Of a DNA stretch of 64,000 nt, positions 16,978 through 26,594 are shown piece after piece (position 1 is the first letter of the stretch; every line of letters begins with the position of its first letter). Location of the stretch: the NCBI GenBank assembly GCA_029945445.1, contig JAQSCO010000060.1, positions 62,001 through 126,000 of the forward strand, read 5' to 3'. The DNA comes from Lacunisphaera sp. (GTDB taxonomy: Bacteria > Verrucomicrobiota > Verrucomicrobiia > Opitutales > Opitutaceae). Position numbers and translations under genes: made by a program. The notes beneath the pieces are model-generated. The model made no database searches and had not been told where the DNA came from. It saw only the letters and a list, made by a program, of their open reading frames with translations.

Positions 16978-18777
16978 ATGAGCGCGCAGCGGCTCTCCCC
17001 GTACGGCTTGCGGCGGGCCCTGCTGGCGGGCATCCAGCGGGTCCTTGCCCAGCGCGAGGCGATGGACCGGATCAACTTTTTTCCCGTGGCCGATCATGAT
17101 GCCGGCACCAATCTGGCCTTCACCCTCGGGGCCGTGCGGCAGGGCCTGCGCCCGCCCGGCTGGGCCTGCGCCGGGGATGTCCTGCGCCGGGTCGCGGCGG
17201 ACGCCCTCGACGGGGCCCGCGGCAACGCGGGGGCGATCCTCGCACAGTTTTTCCACGGGGTGGCGGAGGAGGTGTTTCCCGACCGGCGGCTTACGGTCGG
17301 GGCACTCGCCCCGGCGGTGCGCCGTGGGGCCGGCCGCGCCCGGGCGGCCATGGCCGAGCCGGTCGAGGGCACGATCCTCAGCGTGATCCAGGCGTTTGCC
17401 GACGAGCTGGCGGCCCAGGCCGAGGCCGGGGAGCGCGACCTCCGGGTGGGCTTTCAGTGCGCCTTGGCGCGGGCCCGCGCGGCGCTGCAGCAGACCACCG
17501 CGCAACTCAAGGCCTTGCGCTCCGCCGGCGTGGTGGACGCGGGGGCGCTCGGGTTTGTCGAACTGCTGCAGGGCATCGGTGAATTCATCGAGCACGGGGG
17601 TGGCGGTGGGCTGGCCGCGATCCTGCCCGAGGAATTAACCGCGGCCGGCGTGGAAAATTTTCCGGACACGGTCGACACCCCCGCGTATCGCTACACCGCC
17701 CAGTGCGTGGTGCGGGCCGGGACCGTGGACCGGGCCGCTCTGCAGACCGCGCTGCGGGCGCTGCCGCTCTCCCACTTGTTCTTCGAGGGTTCCCGCGGCC
17801 AGGTCCGCCTGCACGCCCGCCTCGCGCACCCGGCGGCACTGTTCGCCGCGGCCGCGCGCTTTGGCGAGGTGCTGCGGCCGACGGTGGAGGACACCCTCAA
17901 CCCGGCGCCGCGGCCGCCGGTGGCGATTGTCACGGACACCGGCGCCGACGTTCCGGCCGAGGCGGCGGACCGCCTGGACATCCATTTCGTGCCGCAGCGG
18001 CTCTCGATCGCGGGACGTGACTTCATCGACGGGGTTTCCCTCTCGCCGGCGGAGTTCTATCACCACATGCGCACGAGCCCGATTCCGCCGCGCACCTCGC
18101 AGCCCGCCCCCGGGGACTTCCGGCGCATGTTTGAATTCCTGCTCACCCGTCACGCGCACGTGATCGATGTTTCGCTCTCGCGGGCGCTCTCCGGCACGCA
18201 GCAATCGGCCGCCGCGGTCGCGGCACGCACCGCCGCGGACCGGATCACGGTCTTCGACACGCGCCATGCTGCCGCCAGCCAGGGCCTGCTGGCGATCTGG
18301 GCGGCCGAGGCAGCGCAGGCGGGCCTGAGCGTGCCGCGCATTTTGGCGGGTCTGGAACGGATGCGGGCCCGGACGGCAATCTACGCGGTCATCCATGACA
18401 TCCGGTATGGCGTGCGCGGCGGGCGGGTGCCGCGAGTGGCCGGGCCGCTGACGCGCCTGCTGCGCTTTTCGCTGATGATCCGGAACCGGCCCAACGGCCG
18501 CCTGGGCCTGATGGGCGGGGTGTGGGGGCGCGATCAGCTCCCCGAGCGTTTCGCGCGGCGGGTGCTGCGCCTCCTTTCCCCCGGCCGCCGCTACCGGCTG
18601 ATCGTCGGGCATGGCGACTGCGCGGTGGACGCCGAGCGCGTGGCCGCGGTGCTGCGCGCCAGCGGACGAGAGATTGACCGTCTCTGGGTGGTTGAGACCG
18701 GCATTGCCGTCGGCGCGCACGCCGGGCCGGGCTGCCTTGTCATCGGCGTGCAGGATTACGAACCCCCGCAGGCATGA
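16978..18777 (+). CDS. Fatty acid kinase fusion: FakA-like DAK2 domain plus FakB-like DegV domain
   Basis: 599 residues. The DAK2 kinase domain (about 1-205) shows INFFPVADHDAGTNLAFTL (the family nucleotide/metal loop, here DHDAGTN rather than DGDTGTN), GARGNAGAILAQFFHG at 79-94, and SAGVVDAGALGFVELLQG. A middle FakA-type domain covers about 206-305. A DegV/FakB lipid-binding domain fills 312-599 (AIVTDTGADVP, SQPAPGDF, VSLSRALSGTQQSA). In Firmicutes FakA and FakB are separate proteins that together phosphorylate free fatty acids to acyl-phosphate. Here the FakA C-terminal domain is replaced by FakB. The gene overlaps plsY, the enzyme that uses acyl-phosphate, which strongly supports this role. 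Confidence 0.85.
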   Translation: MSAQRLSPYGLRRALLAGIQRVLAQREAMDRINFFPVADHDAGTNLAFTLGAVRQGLRPPGWACAGDVLRRVAADALDGARGNAGAILAQFFHGVAEEVFPDRRLTVGALAPAVRRGAGRARAAMAEPVEGTILSVIQAFADELAAQAEAGERDLRVGFQCALARARAALQQTTAQLKALRSAGVVDAGALGFVELLQGIGEFIEHGGGGGLAAILPEELTAAGVENFPDTVDTPAYRYTAQCVVRAGTVDRAALQTALRALPLSHLFFEGSRGQVRLHARLAHPAALFAAAARFGEVLRPTVEDTLNPAPRPPVAIVTDTGADVPAEAADRLDIHFVPQRLSIAGRDFIDGVSLSPAEFYHHMRTSPIPPRTSQPAPGDFRRMFEFLLTRHAHVIDVSLSRALSGTQQSAAAVAARTAADRITVFDTRHAAASQGLLAIWAAEAAQAGLSVPRILAGLERMRARTAIYAVIHDIRYGVRGGRVPRVAGPLTRLLRFSLMIRNRPNGRLGLMGGVWGRDQLPERFARRVLRLLSPGRRYRLIVGHGDCAVDAERVAAVLRASGREIDRLWVVETGIAVGAHAGPGCLVIGVQDYEPPQA

Positions 18778-19409
18778 GCACGGACCTCGCGAGAATCCTG
18801 CTGGGTTACCTGCTCGGCTCCGTGTCCGGCAGCCTGCTGCTGGGCCGGTTGCGCGGCGTCGATATCCGCACGCAGGGCAGCGGGAACGCGGGCGGCACAA
18901 ACGCCTTTCGCACCCAGGGCTGGGCCTTCGGGCTGGGAGTCGGGCTCTTCGACGTGGCCAAGGCGGCTCTCGCGGCGTGGATTGGAGGACTCGGCATCGC
19001 CGACCCCGGGCACGCCCTGCGCCTCGCGCTGCTGGCGGGCGCGGCGGCGGCGGCGGGCCACGTCTGGCCGCTGTATTATGGATTCCGGGGCGGCAAGGGT
19101 GTGGCCGCGGTGCTGGGCGTCCTGCTGGTGCTCTGGCCCGCCGGGGTGGCGGTGATGGCGCTGGTGTTGTTGCTGGTGCTGACCACCACCGGCTACGTGG
19201 GCTTGGGCTCGATGCTGGCCGGCGGGGCGCTGATCCCGGCGGCCGTCCTGTTTGCGCCTGCGCCAGATCGTGCGGTCTGGATCGTCGCCACGGTCATGAT
19301 CGCCGGGTTCATCATTTATACGCACCGCAGCAACCTGCAGCGCCTGCGGGCCGGCACGGAGCACCGCTTTGAGCGGGCGCGGATGCTGGCGCGGCTGTTT
19401 TTGAAATAA
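18774..19409 (+). CDS. plsY: Glycerol-3-phosphate acyltransferase (acyl-phosphate dependent)
   Basis: 211-residue integral membrane enzyme that transfers an acyl group from acyl-phosphate to glycerol 3-phosphate, the first step of phospholipid synthesis. The motifs are GSGNAGGTNAFRTQG at 35-49 (canonical GSGNxGATN with Gly for Ala) and the chain GHVWPLYYGFRGGKGVAAV in the second cytoplasmic loop. There are about five to six hydrophobic segments. ATG at 18774 overlaps the stop of the fatty-acid-kinase-like gene (ATGA), so the enzyme making acyl-phosphate and the enzyme using it are translationally coupled. Confidence 0.93.
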   Translation: MSTDLARILLGYLLGSVSGSLLLGRLRGVDIRTQGSGNAGGTNAFRTQGWAFGLGVGLFDVAKAALAAWIGGLGIADPGHALRLALLAGAAAAAGHVWPLYYGFRGGKGVAAVLGVLLVLWPAGVAVMALVLLLVLTTTGYVGLGSMLAGGALIPAAVLFAPAPDRAVWIVATVMIAGFIIYTHRSNLQRLRAGTEHRFERARMLARLFLK

Positions 19410-19471
19410 GCGTTTTCGCCTTCGCGTCGCCACTCGTCTGACAGCCTATGGCGTCTAACCTAGGGCGACTT

Positions 19472-19738
19472 TCAACGTCGCCCCCGGCGCAAACCAAGAA
19501 GCCCGACCATGACCAGACCCACGGCGAGCGCGGTGCCCGCCGGCTCCGGAATGGCCTGGATGTTGATGAAAGTCGTCGAGTTGTCGTAGGCCAGGCCCAC
19601 CGGATTGCCGGAGATGCCCGTGCCGGTGAAAAGCGCGGAATTCACGTCCAGCAGCTTCGGGTAGTTGACCTGCATGATGTAACTCTGCCCCGCGACGAGT
19701 GTGTCCATCGAAAGGGTGAGCGAGCCGCCGTCGCTCCG
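19472..19738 (-). pseudogene. Remnant of a PEP-CTERM exosortase-sorted protein
   Basis: Only the last ~90 codons survive: a beta-rich piece, then IPEPAGTALAVGLVMVGLLG and a basic end RRGRR, the complete PEP-CTERM sorting signal. The frame begins right after an in-frame stop at 19739-19741, with no signal peptide or normal N-terminus, and that stop is immediately before the end of the PL8 gene. An internal ATG (19708) could start a 78-residue product but would lack export. A truncation of a secreted protein gene during rearrangement is the simplest reading. Confidence 0.65.
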
Positions 19739-19745
19739 TCAGGGG

Positions 19746-21815
19746 TTATTCCTTTGCAGCGTGCCGGATTTCGTGGCTTGCCCCCGAGGTGAATGCGGCG
19801 CGCGAGACGCGGCCGTCGAGCGTGAGGTGAAGTTCACGCAGGGTCTGGGTGGGATCGGTCACAAGACTCCGGCGGGCATCGGTCAGCACGAGACAGGGCT
19901 GATCGACCGTCAGACGCTGGTGGTTCGGCAGCGTGATGTTTCCCGGTGCCCAGAAGACGACGGCGACCTGGGTGTCGCCCAGTTGCACCGCCTGCAGTTC
20001 CGGGGTGTTGGCGAGCACGGTAAACCGGGGATGGGCTGCGCTCGGCGCGATGGCATAAGCGTAGGTGGCCCGCTCGGGGGAGGCGCCGTGGTCCAGCCAC
20101 AGCAGGAAGACGTCTCGCGTCACGTCGGCCGCCGGGGTCTCTGGGTTGGAGAAAACGCGGTGCCAGTTGCCGGTCACCGCGCCGGTGTCGAGGTGGAGGC
20201 TGCCCGGGGAGAGCAGGGTGTAGCGCCAGCCCGCGTGTTCGACCGCGCCGAGATCAGCCCGCGCCAGGTGGCTGCCGGGGGCGACGTGTTCGTCTCCCGC
20301 CGCGCCGAAGGTGCGCACGGATCCGCGCAGGAGAGACTGCTCCAAGGTGGTGGCGATGCCGGCCGGCTCCCGGCCACTGATCCCGGCGCCGAGGCAGACG
20401 ACGACATCGTCGCCGAAGAACCACGCCTTGCGGGCCTGCACCCCGTCGCGCCGGTAGTCGAGGGCCGCGCAACCCCGGCGGCCGTCGGTGACGCCGCCGG
20501 CAAATTCGACCCGCACGGCGGAGGTCTGGAAAGCCGGCGGCGGGATCTGCGCGCACGTGGTGCCCGGAAGTTTGCGCCAATCCCAGACCGGGAAGATGTC
20601 CTCGTATTCGTCGCCCGTGGCATAGAGGTAGAGGGCGCCGTCCGCGGTGTGGTAGCCCGAAAGGTTTTCACTGTTGACCAACTCGGCGCCGATGACGCGC
20701 TGGGATGAGAATTTGAGCGTGGCGGCAAACCCGGGCCGGCGATGGACCAGGTAGTCCGACCGCCAGAACATCCGCTGCCCCACGAGATCGTTGGCCGCAC
20801 CGGGCTGGTTGCGGGCGACAAACGCCCGATAGGCCGGCGCCTCCGCCGGATCGAAGAGGGCGGCGAGCTTCATGACCATGGCGATATTGGTGGTCTTGGC
20901 GCGGGGCGAGTGCGGCATGAATTGACGGCCGCAGGCGCTGATATCCATGGTTCCCCGCCACGACACCCAGTTCTGGCCGTCGAGCAGATAGCGGCGGAAG
21001 ACCGCGAGCGGCCCGGGTGGCATCTGCCACGGGGTGTCGCGCAGGAACACGCCCCAGCGGCAGATCTCGACAGCAAACGCCATGCCGTAGTTGCCGAACT
21101 GCTGTTGCGGTCCGTGCTGGTGAAAGCTGAAGTCGGGCTGGATGCCCTCGTCGGTCGATACGCGCACCTCGCCCCAGATCGTGTCCGCGGCCTCGCGGAC
21201 GAGCGCCTCGTCGGACAAGAGGAGGCCGCGCATGAGGGTGTTCCCGGCGAGCCAGACCCGGTTCTGTCCGGTGCGGGCGATCTTCGAGCGCGTCAGGACG
21301 GGGCCTGTCACATAGGCCCGCTCGGCGGCGGTTAGTTCGTCGCCCAGCAGGAGGGCGCACAGTCCGAGCAGTTTCGGGGTGCCGATCTCGTTATACCACC
21401 AGTTGGGACATTGGAAATCGTGGGCGATCCAGAAGGCGAAAGCCCGGTGGGTCGTGGCCAGCAACGCGGTGCGCTGGGCCGGGGTGGTGGCCGTCCAGCC
21501 GGCGGCGGTCGCCATCGCCGCCATGCGCATATAGTGGACGGAAGGCGGCCAGCCCGACCGGGCCGTCGACTGGTAGTCGATGTCAGCCCAGCTGCCATCG
21601 GGCTGGATGGCCTGCGCCTGCTTGAGCGCCTGATCCGGGTCCGGCGGCTGTTCGTTCGTGTCGCGCAGGGCAAACGCGTCGGAGGTCCCGCAATAGAAAT
21701 CGCGGAATTGACGGGTGGCCTGCGACAGGGCCGCGGAGGGCGCGGCTGCGGCGGCGAAGAGCCCGGAGGTGGGGAGAACGAGCAGGCCGGTGAGGAGGAG
21801 TCGGGCGGATATCAT
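19746..21815 (-). CDS. Polysaccharide lyase family 8-like protein
   Basis: 689 residues with a signal peptide (about 1-25). The alpha/alpha toroid carries NWWYNEIGTPKLLG at 138-151, TGQNRVWLAGN at 182-192, and FHQHGPQQQFGNYG at 231-244. Asn185, His234 and Tyr243 sit at the spacing of the catalytic Asn/His/Tyr of PL8 hyaluronate and chondroitin lyases (His to Tyr nine residues). The beta domains follow, with SENLSGYHTADGALYLY typical of the family. It should cleave a uronic-acid-containing polysaccharide (hyaluronan, chondroitin, xanthan or a relative) by beta-elimination in the periplasm or outside. No other uronate genes lie beside it. Confidence 0.83.
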   Translation of the reverse strand: MISARLLLTGLLVLPTSGLFAAAAAPSAALSQATRQFRDFYCGTSDAFALRDTNEQPPDPDQALKQAQAIQPDGSWADIDYQSTARSGWPPSVHYMRMAAMATAAGWTATTPAQRTALLATTHRAFAFWIAHDFQCPNWWYNEIGTPKLLGLCALLLGDELTAAERAYVTGPVLTRSKIARTGQNRVWLAGNTLMRGLLLSDEALVREAADTIWGEVRVSTDEGIQPDFSFHQHGPQQQFGNYGMAFAVEICRWGVFLRDTPWQMPPGPLAVFRRYLLDGQNWVSWRGTMDISACGRQFMPHSPRAKTTNIAMVMKLAALFDPAEAPAYRAFVARNQPGAANDLVGQRMFWRSDYLVHRRPGFAATLKFSSQRVIGAELVNSENLSGYHTADGALYLYATGDEYEDIFPVWDWRKLPGTTCAQIPPPAFQTSAVRVEFAGGVTDGRRGCAALDYRRDGVQARKAWFFGDDVVVCLGAGISGREPAGIATTLEQSLLRGSVRTFGAAGDEHVAPGSHLARADLGAVEHAGWRYTLLSPGSLHLDTGAVTGNWHRVFSNPETPAADVTRDVFLLWLDHGASPERATYAYAIAPSAAHPRFTVLANTPELQAVQLGDTQVAVVFWAPGNITLPNHQRLTVDQPCLVLTDARRSLVTDPTQTLRELHLTLDGRVSRAAFTSGASHEIRHAAKE

Positions 21816-21884
21816 CAGGCAGGACGCCGGCGGCCGCCCTGCAGGGGGCAGATGCCAGCTGGCGGATCTGCTTCTAGGGTCCCC

Positions 21885-22053
21885 TTACACCAGCAGCAAG
21901 GCGGGTTTCTCGAGCAGGTCCTTGAGCGCGGCGAGGAACTGGGCCCCGAGGGCGCCATCGACCACGCGGTGGTCGCAGGCGAGGGTGAGCCCCATCGTCT
22001 GGCCGGCGACAATCGCGCCGTTCTTCCCGACGGGCTTGGTGACCGCCAGGACG
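21885..22053 (-). pseudogene. Duplicated 3' fragment of the pyruvate dehydrogenase E2 gene
   Basis: Encodes the last ~55 residues of an E2 acyltransferase, including the catalytic DHRVVDG motif, but no lipoyl, E3-binding or N-terminal catalytic part. Compared with the intact pdhC end, 85 bases (21920-22004 versus 22921-23005) differ at only four positions, and both stop codons align. Upstream of the match the reading frame runs into the end of a different gene. It is a non-functional remnant from duplication or recombination at the pdhC 3' end. A 78-codon frame from 22121 exists but makes no sense as a protein. Confidence 0.8.
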
Positions 22054-22068
22054 TTAACGGCTTGCCGG

Positions 22069-22731
22069 TTACTTGAGGTCGCGGGGCACGAGGCGCAGGA
22101 CCAAATTGTCGGCGTAGCCATCGTTGGCTTCGCCGTCGGTGCGGGTCATGGCCATGGTCACAACGATCTTCCGCGTGCCGGATGGAACCGGGGTGCGGAC
22201 AGACCGCAGCAACAGGCCGGCCTTTTTATTGCGGTCTACGGCCAGCACCGGACCGAGGCTGATACCGCCCAGCTTGGTGGCGGCGTCCTGGAATTCTGCC
22301 GTGACCGCGGCATGATCATTCTGTTCATCGTAGCCTCCGAGGTAACTGCTCAAATCGGCCGCCAGTTCCTGGGCGTCGATGGCCCGCGCATAGCCAGAGA
22401 CGTCCACCACCTGCGTGGCCGAGGAGGCCAGGTTCCTGGGGCCGCCGGCGAAGAAATTCTTGCCCCGGTTGTCGGGCCCCGGCGAAGCCAGCCGGGGATA
22501 GCCGTTGGTGCCGTAAGCAATCACGCTGAACGGTCCCTTGGTCACCCAGCCAGGCGGGCTCACGAACTTCGGGCCGTCGATGGTAACCGGGCCGGCCTCG
22601 GCATCGCCGTTGACCAGCAGGTTGGGCTGCGAGTCCATCGACCGGGGCGAGCACTGGCGCCACAGCACCAGCAGGAGCAGCAGAAGGATGAGCGCGGCCA
22701 GCCCCCAGAATTTCGGACGTGATTGGTTCAT
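22069..22731 (-). CDS. Membrane-anchored protein of unknown function
   Basis: 220 residues. One N-terminal helix (about 8-24, rich in Leu) precedes a short linker with SPRSMDSQ and then a soluble domain. [11 protein letters not shown] resembles the start of galactose-binding-like jelly-roll modules found in secreted Verrucomicrobia proteins, and the alternating beta pattern agrees. No catalytic motif is seen. It is oriented with the pdh genes, 154 bases after pdhC, and is followed 15 bases later by the duplicated pdhC 3' fragment, so it may have arrived with that rearrangement. Function is unknown. Confidence 0.65.
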   Translation of the reverse strand: MNQSRPKFWGLAALILLLLLLVLWRQCSPRSMDSQPNLLVNGDAEAGPVTIDGPKFVSPPGWVTKGPFSVIAYGTNGYPRLASPGPDNRGKNFFAGGPRNLASSATQVVDVSGYARAIDAQELAADLSSYLGGYDEQNDHAAVTAEFQDAATKLGGISLGPVLAVDRNKKAGLLLRSVRTPVPSGTRKIVVTMAMTRTDGEANDGYADNLVLRLVPRDLK

Positions 22732-22885
22732 GGGATTTCAGGCCGGGCGCGGTGAGCTGTATCAGGGGATTTGCTCAAAAAATGTCCACTGGGCGCGGGG
22801 CCTGAATCCTCCAACTATTCCGCGCCAGCGGTTGCGACAACTACTAAAACCGGAACCGCGAGGCCTTAGGTCATCTTTTCAGTAA

Positions 22886-24190
22886 TTATATCAACAGCAG
22901 TGCTGGCTTCTCCAGGAGGTCCTTGAGCGCGGCGAGGAACTGGGCGCCGAGGGCGCCGTCGACCACGCGGTGGTCGCAGGAGAGGGTGAGCACCATCGTC
23001 TGGCCGACACTGATGGCGCCGTTCTTCACGACGGGCTTGGTGACCGTGGTGCCGACGGCGAGGATCGCGGCGTTGGGCGGGTTGATGATGGCCGAGAACT
23101 TCGTGATGCCCATCATGCCGAGGTTGGACACGCAGAACGTGCCGCCGGTGAACTCGTCGGGTTTGAGCTTCTTCTCCTTCGCGCGCTTGCCGAGCGGCTT
23201 GGCCTCGGCGCTGATGGCGAAGAGCGACTTGGTGTGCGTGTCGCGGATGACCGGGGTGATCAGGCCGTCCTCGATCGCGACGGCAAACGAGACATGAGCG
23301 GCACCGTGATACTGGATGCCGGTGCCGACCCACGAGGCGTTGACGCCCGGGACGCGGCGGAGGGCCTCGGCGCTGGCCTTGAGGACGAAGTCGTTGACGG
23401 AAAGCTTCACGCCCTCCTGCTCGAGCGCGGCGTTAAGCTGGGCGCGGACCGCGAGCAGCGGCTCGGCGTCGACCTCGATCTCGAGATAGAAGTGCGGGAT
23501 CTGCGTCTTGGCCTCGAGCAGGCGCTTGGCGATGACGGCCCGCATGTTGGAGGCGGGGACGGTGCGGTCCTGCTGGATGGGGCCGCGCGCGAGCAAGCTC
23601 GCGCCGAGGCCTGAGGCCTGGGGCGAGAGGCGGGCGGCAGCAGATTTGAGGAGCGCGGGGTTCGCGGCCGCGGCGAGGACGTCGGCCTTGACGATCCGGC
23701 CGTGCGGGCCGGTGCCGGTGAGGCGGGAGGTGTCGACCTTCTCGTTCGCGGCGATCTTGCGGGCGAGCGGGGAAATTCTGAGGCGGTCGCCAGTGCTGGC
23801 GACCATGGGGGCCGGGGCCGCGACGGGCGTAACGACCGGGACGGGTGCGGGCAGGGGCACGGCCGGGGCCACCGGGATCGGGGCGGGAGCCGCGGGAGCG
23901 GCCGGGACCGCGGCCTTCGGGGCCGCAGCGGCGGGCGCGGTGACGACTTCGCCGGGTTTGCCGATGGCGCAGAGCGCGGCGCCGATGGCGACCTGTGAGC
24001 CATCGGGGGCGAAAATCTTGAGCAGTGTGCCGGTGAAGAAGGTCTCGAGCTCCATCGTCGCCTTGTCGGTCTCGATTTCGGCGAGCATGTCGCCGGACTT
24101 CACGGCGTCGCCTTCCTGTTTGAGCCATTTGACCAGCGTGCCCACCGTCATGGTGTCGCTGAGCTTGGGCATATCGATGATGTCGGCCAT
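22886..24190 (-). CDS. pdhC: Pyruvate dehydrogenase E2, dihydrolipoamide acetyltransferase
   Basis: 434 residues. A single lipoyl domain (1-80) has the lipoylated Lys43 in EIETDKATMELE. A long Ala/Pro linker (about 84-130) follows, then the E3-binding domain RISPLARKIAANEKVDTS (about 138-172), then the catalytic domain ending with [13 protein letters not shown], whose His407 and Asp411 form the active site. It transfers the acetyl group to CoA and forms the core of the complex. It is the third gene of pdhA-pdhB-pdhC on the minus strand. No E3 gene is nearby. A diverged copy of its last ~165 bases lies 1 kb downstream. Confidence 0.95.
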   Translation of the reverse strand: MADIIDMPKLSDTMTVGTLVKWLKQEGDAVKSGDMLAEIETDKATMELETFFTGTLLKIFAPDGSQVAIGAALCAIGKPGEVVTAPAAAAPKAAVPAAPAAPAPIPVAPAVPLPAPVPVVTPVAAPAPMVASTGDRLRISPLARKIAANEKVDTSRLTGTGPHGRIVKADVLAAAANPALLKSAAARLSPQASGLGASLLARGPIQQDRTVPASNMRAVIAKRLLEAKTQIPHFYLEIEVDAEPLLAVRAQLNAALEQEGVKLSVNDFVLKASAEALRRVPGVNASWVGTGIQYHGAAHVSFAVAIEDGLITPVIRDTHTKSLFAISAEAKPLGKRAKEKKLKPDEFTGGTFCVSNLGMMGITKFSAIINPPNAAILAVGTTVTKPVVKNGAISVGQTMVLTLSCDHRVVDGALGAQFLAALKDLLEKPALLLI

Positions 24191-24201
24191 GGGGGAGAAG
24201 A

Positions 24202-24310
24202 AGTAGTGAGTAGCGAGTAGTGGGTAGTGAGTAGAAGAGGTGCTGAAGTGGCAAGTGGCGGGCGGCTTTCGGAGCAGGATGCTCGCTACTCGCTACCCAC
24301 TACTCGCTGC
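24202..24310. repeat. Intergenic inverted repeat of GAGTAG-type words
   Basis: Between pdhC and pdhB, the left arm (24212-24234) and the right arm (24282-24308) are inverted copies with one difference over 23 bases, about 47 bases apart. Each arm is itself built from six-base words such as GAGTAG, GGGTAG and GCGAGTAG. The transcript could form a strong hairpin inside the pdh operon. Confidence 0.75.
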
Positions 24311-24311
24311 T

Positions 24312-25289
24312 TTATTTCAGGGTCTCGAGGGCGGCCTGGTAGATGCGCTCGACGGTCGGGAGCTGGAGCTTCTCGAGCGGCGGCGAGTAGATGGCGGGGG
24401 CGTCGATCGAGGTGAGGCGCTTCACCGGGGCGTCGAGGTAATCGAAGGCCTTGTCCGAGATGATGCAGGCGACCATGGCGCCGACGGAGCAGAACGGCTT
24501 GGACTCCTCGACGTAGAGCGCGCGGTTGGTCTTCTTCACGGAGTTCAGGATCGTCTCCTCGTCGAGCGGGCGGATCGAGCGGAGGTCGACGACCTCGGCG
24601 TTGATGTTATGCTTCTCCTTGAGGAGGTCGGCGGCCTTGAGCGCCATCTGGATGGCGCGGCCGTGGCCGATGATGGAGAGGTCCGTGCCCTCGCGCAGGA
24701 CGTTGGCCTTGCCGAGCGGAACGAGGTATTCGCCGTCGGGCACTTCCATGGACTCGCCATAGAGGATGGTGTTCTCCATGAACATCACCGGGTCGTTGTC
24801 GCGGATGGCGGACTTCATCAGGCCCTTTGCGTCGTAGGCGTTGGACGGGACGACGACCTTGATACCGGGGTGGTAGGCCGCGATGGACTCGGGGGTGTGC
24901 GAGTGGGTGGCGCCCACGTTGGTGCCGCCGTTGGCGGGGCCGCGGATCACGATCGGGCAGTTGATCAGGCCGCCGGACATGTAGCGGATGTTGGCGGCAT
25001 TGTTGAAGATCTGGTCGAAGGCGACGGAGTAGAAGCTGAAGAACATCAACTCCATGACCGGGCGCAGGCCGAGCATGGCGGCACCGACGCCCATGCCGAT
25101 GAAGCCGGCCTCGCTGATTGGCGTGTCGACGATGCGCTTCGGGCCGTATTTGGCCAGCATGCCCTCGGAGATCTTGTAGGCGCCGTTGAACTGGGCGACT
25201 TCCTCGCCCATGAGGAGGACGTTCGGGTCGCGTTCGATTTCCTCGGACATGGCGGCCCGGAGGGCTTCGCGGTAAGTGATGACGGGCAT
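24312..25289 (-). CDS. pdhB: Pyruvate dehydrogenase E1 component, beta subunit
   Basis: 325 residues starting MPVITYREALRAAMSEEIER. The transketolase-type pyrimidine-binding domain has LLMGEEVAQFNGAYKIS with the catalytic Glu that activates thiamine diphosphate, then DTPISEAGFIGMGVGAA. The C-terminal transketolase domain has VVDLRSIRPLDEETI. It pairs with the alpha subunit to decarboxylate pyruvate. Gene order alpha-beta-E2 is standard. It lies 48 bases after pdhA and 121 bases before pdhC, and both gaps contain short repeated words. Confidence 0.95.
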   Translation of the reverse strand: MPVITYREALRAAMSEEIERDPNVLLMGEEVAQFNGAYKISEGMLAKYGPKRIVDTPISEAGFIGMGVGAAMLGLRPVMELMFFSFYSVAFDQIFNNAANIRYMSGGLINCPIVIRGPANGGTNVGATHSHTPESIAAYHPGIKVVVPSNAYDAKGLMKSAIRDNDPVMFMENTILYGESMEVPDGEYLVPLGKANVLREGTDLSIIGHGRAIQMALKAADLLKEKHNINAEVVDLRSIRPLDEETILNSVKKTNRALYVEESKPFCSVGAMVACIISDKAFDYLDAPVKRLTSIDAPAIYSPPLEKLQLPTVERIYQAALETLK

Positions 25290-25295
25290 TTTCGG

Positions 25296-25330
25296 AAAGG
25301 TGAGAGTTGAAGGTCGAAAGGTGAAAGGCG
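25296..25330. repeat. Short GAAAGGT-type tandem words between pdhA and pdhB
   Basis: The pdhA-pdhB gap contains near-tandem words GAAAGGTGA, GAAGGTCGA and AAAGGTGAAAGG. They resemble the repeat inside the rsmB-like gene at 52611-52657 in style rather than in exact sequence. Confidence 0.4.
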
Positions 25331-25337
25331 GGAACGC

Positions 25338-26429
<1,092 letters not shown>

Positions 26430-26532
26430 AGGTAATGATTTGAGTTTGAAGCAATCTCCGGGCGCAGGATTCCGTTCTTAGGCCCGCGCCACTGAACACA
26501 AGGGAAAAGTTGCGCAGGGAGAGGCATAAATC

Positions 26533-26589
26533 TTTGGCGGGCTGGCGTCCCTGCGGGCTGGCCCGCAGAGACGCGGGCCCTCCACCAAG
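26533..26589. repeat. Palindromic interspersed repeat, copy 1
   Basis: A ~57-base palindromic unit beginning TTTGG and ending CCTCCACCAAG. The same unit recurs at 39776-39834 with only scattered differences. Its arms (GCGTCC-GCGGG / CCCGC-GGACGC) can form a hairpin. It lies just downstream of the NUDIX gene. Confidence 0.8.
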
Positions 26590-26594
26590 CCTGA

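Noticed and set aside
19463..19483. Terminator between plsY and the PEP-CTERM remnant
   Set aside because: GGGCGAC-N7-GTCGCCC is a good 7-bp hairpin but has no T-run on either strand and overlaps the end of the remnant.
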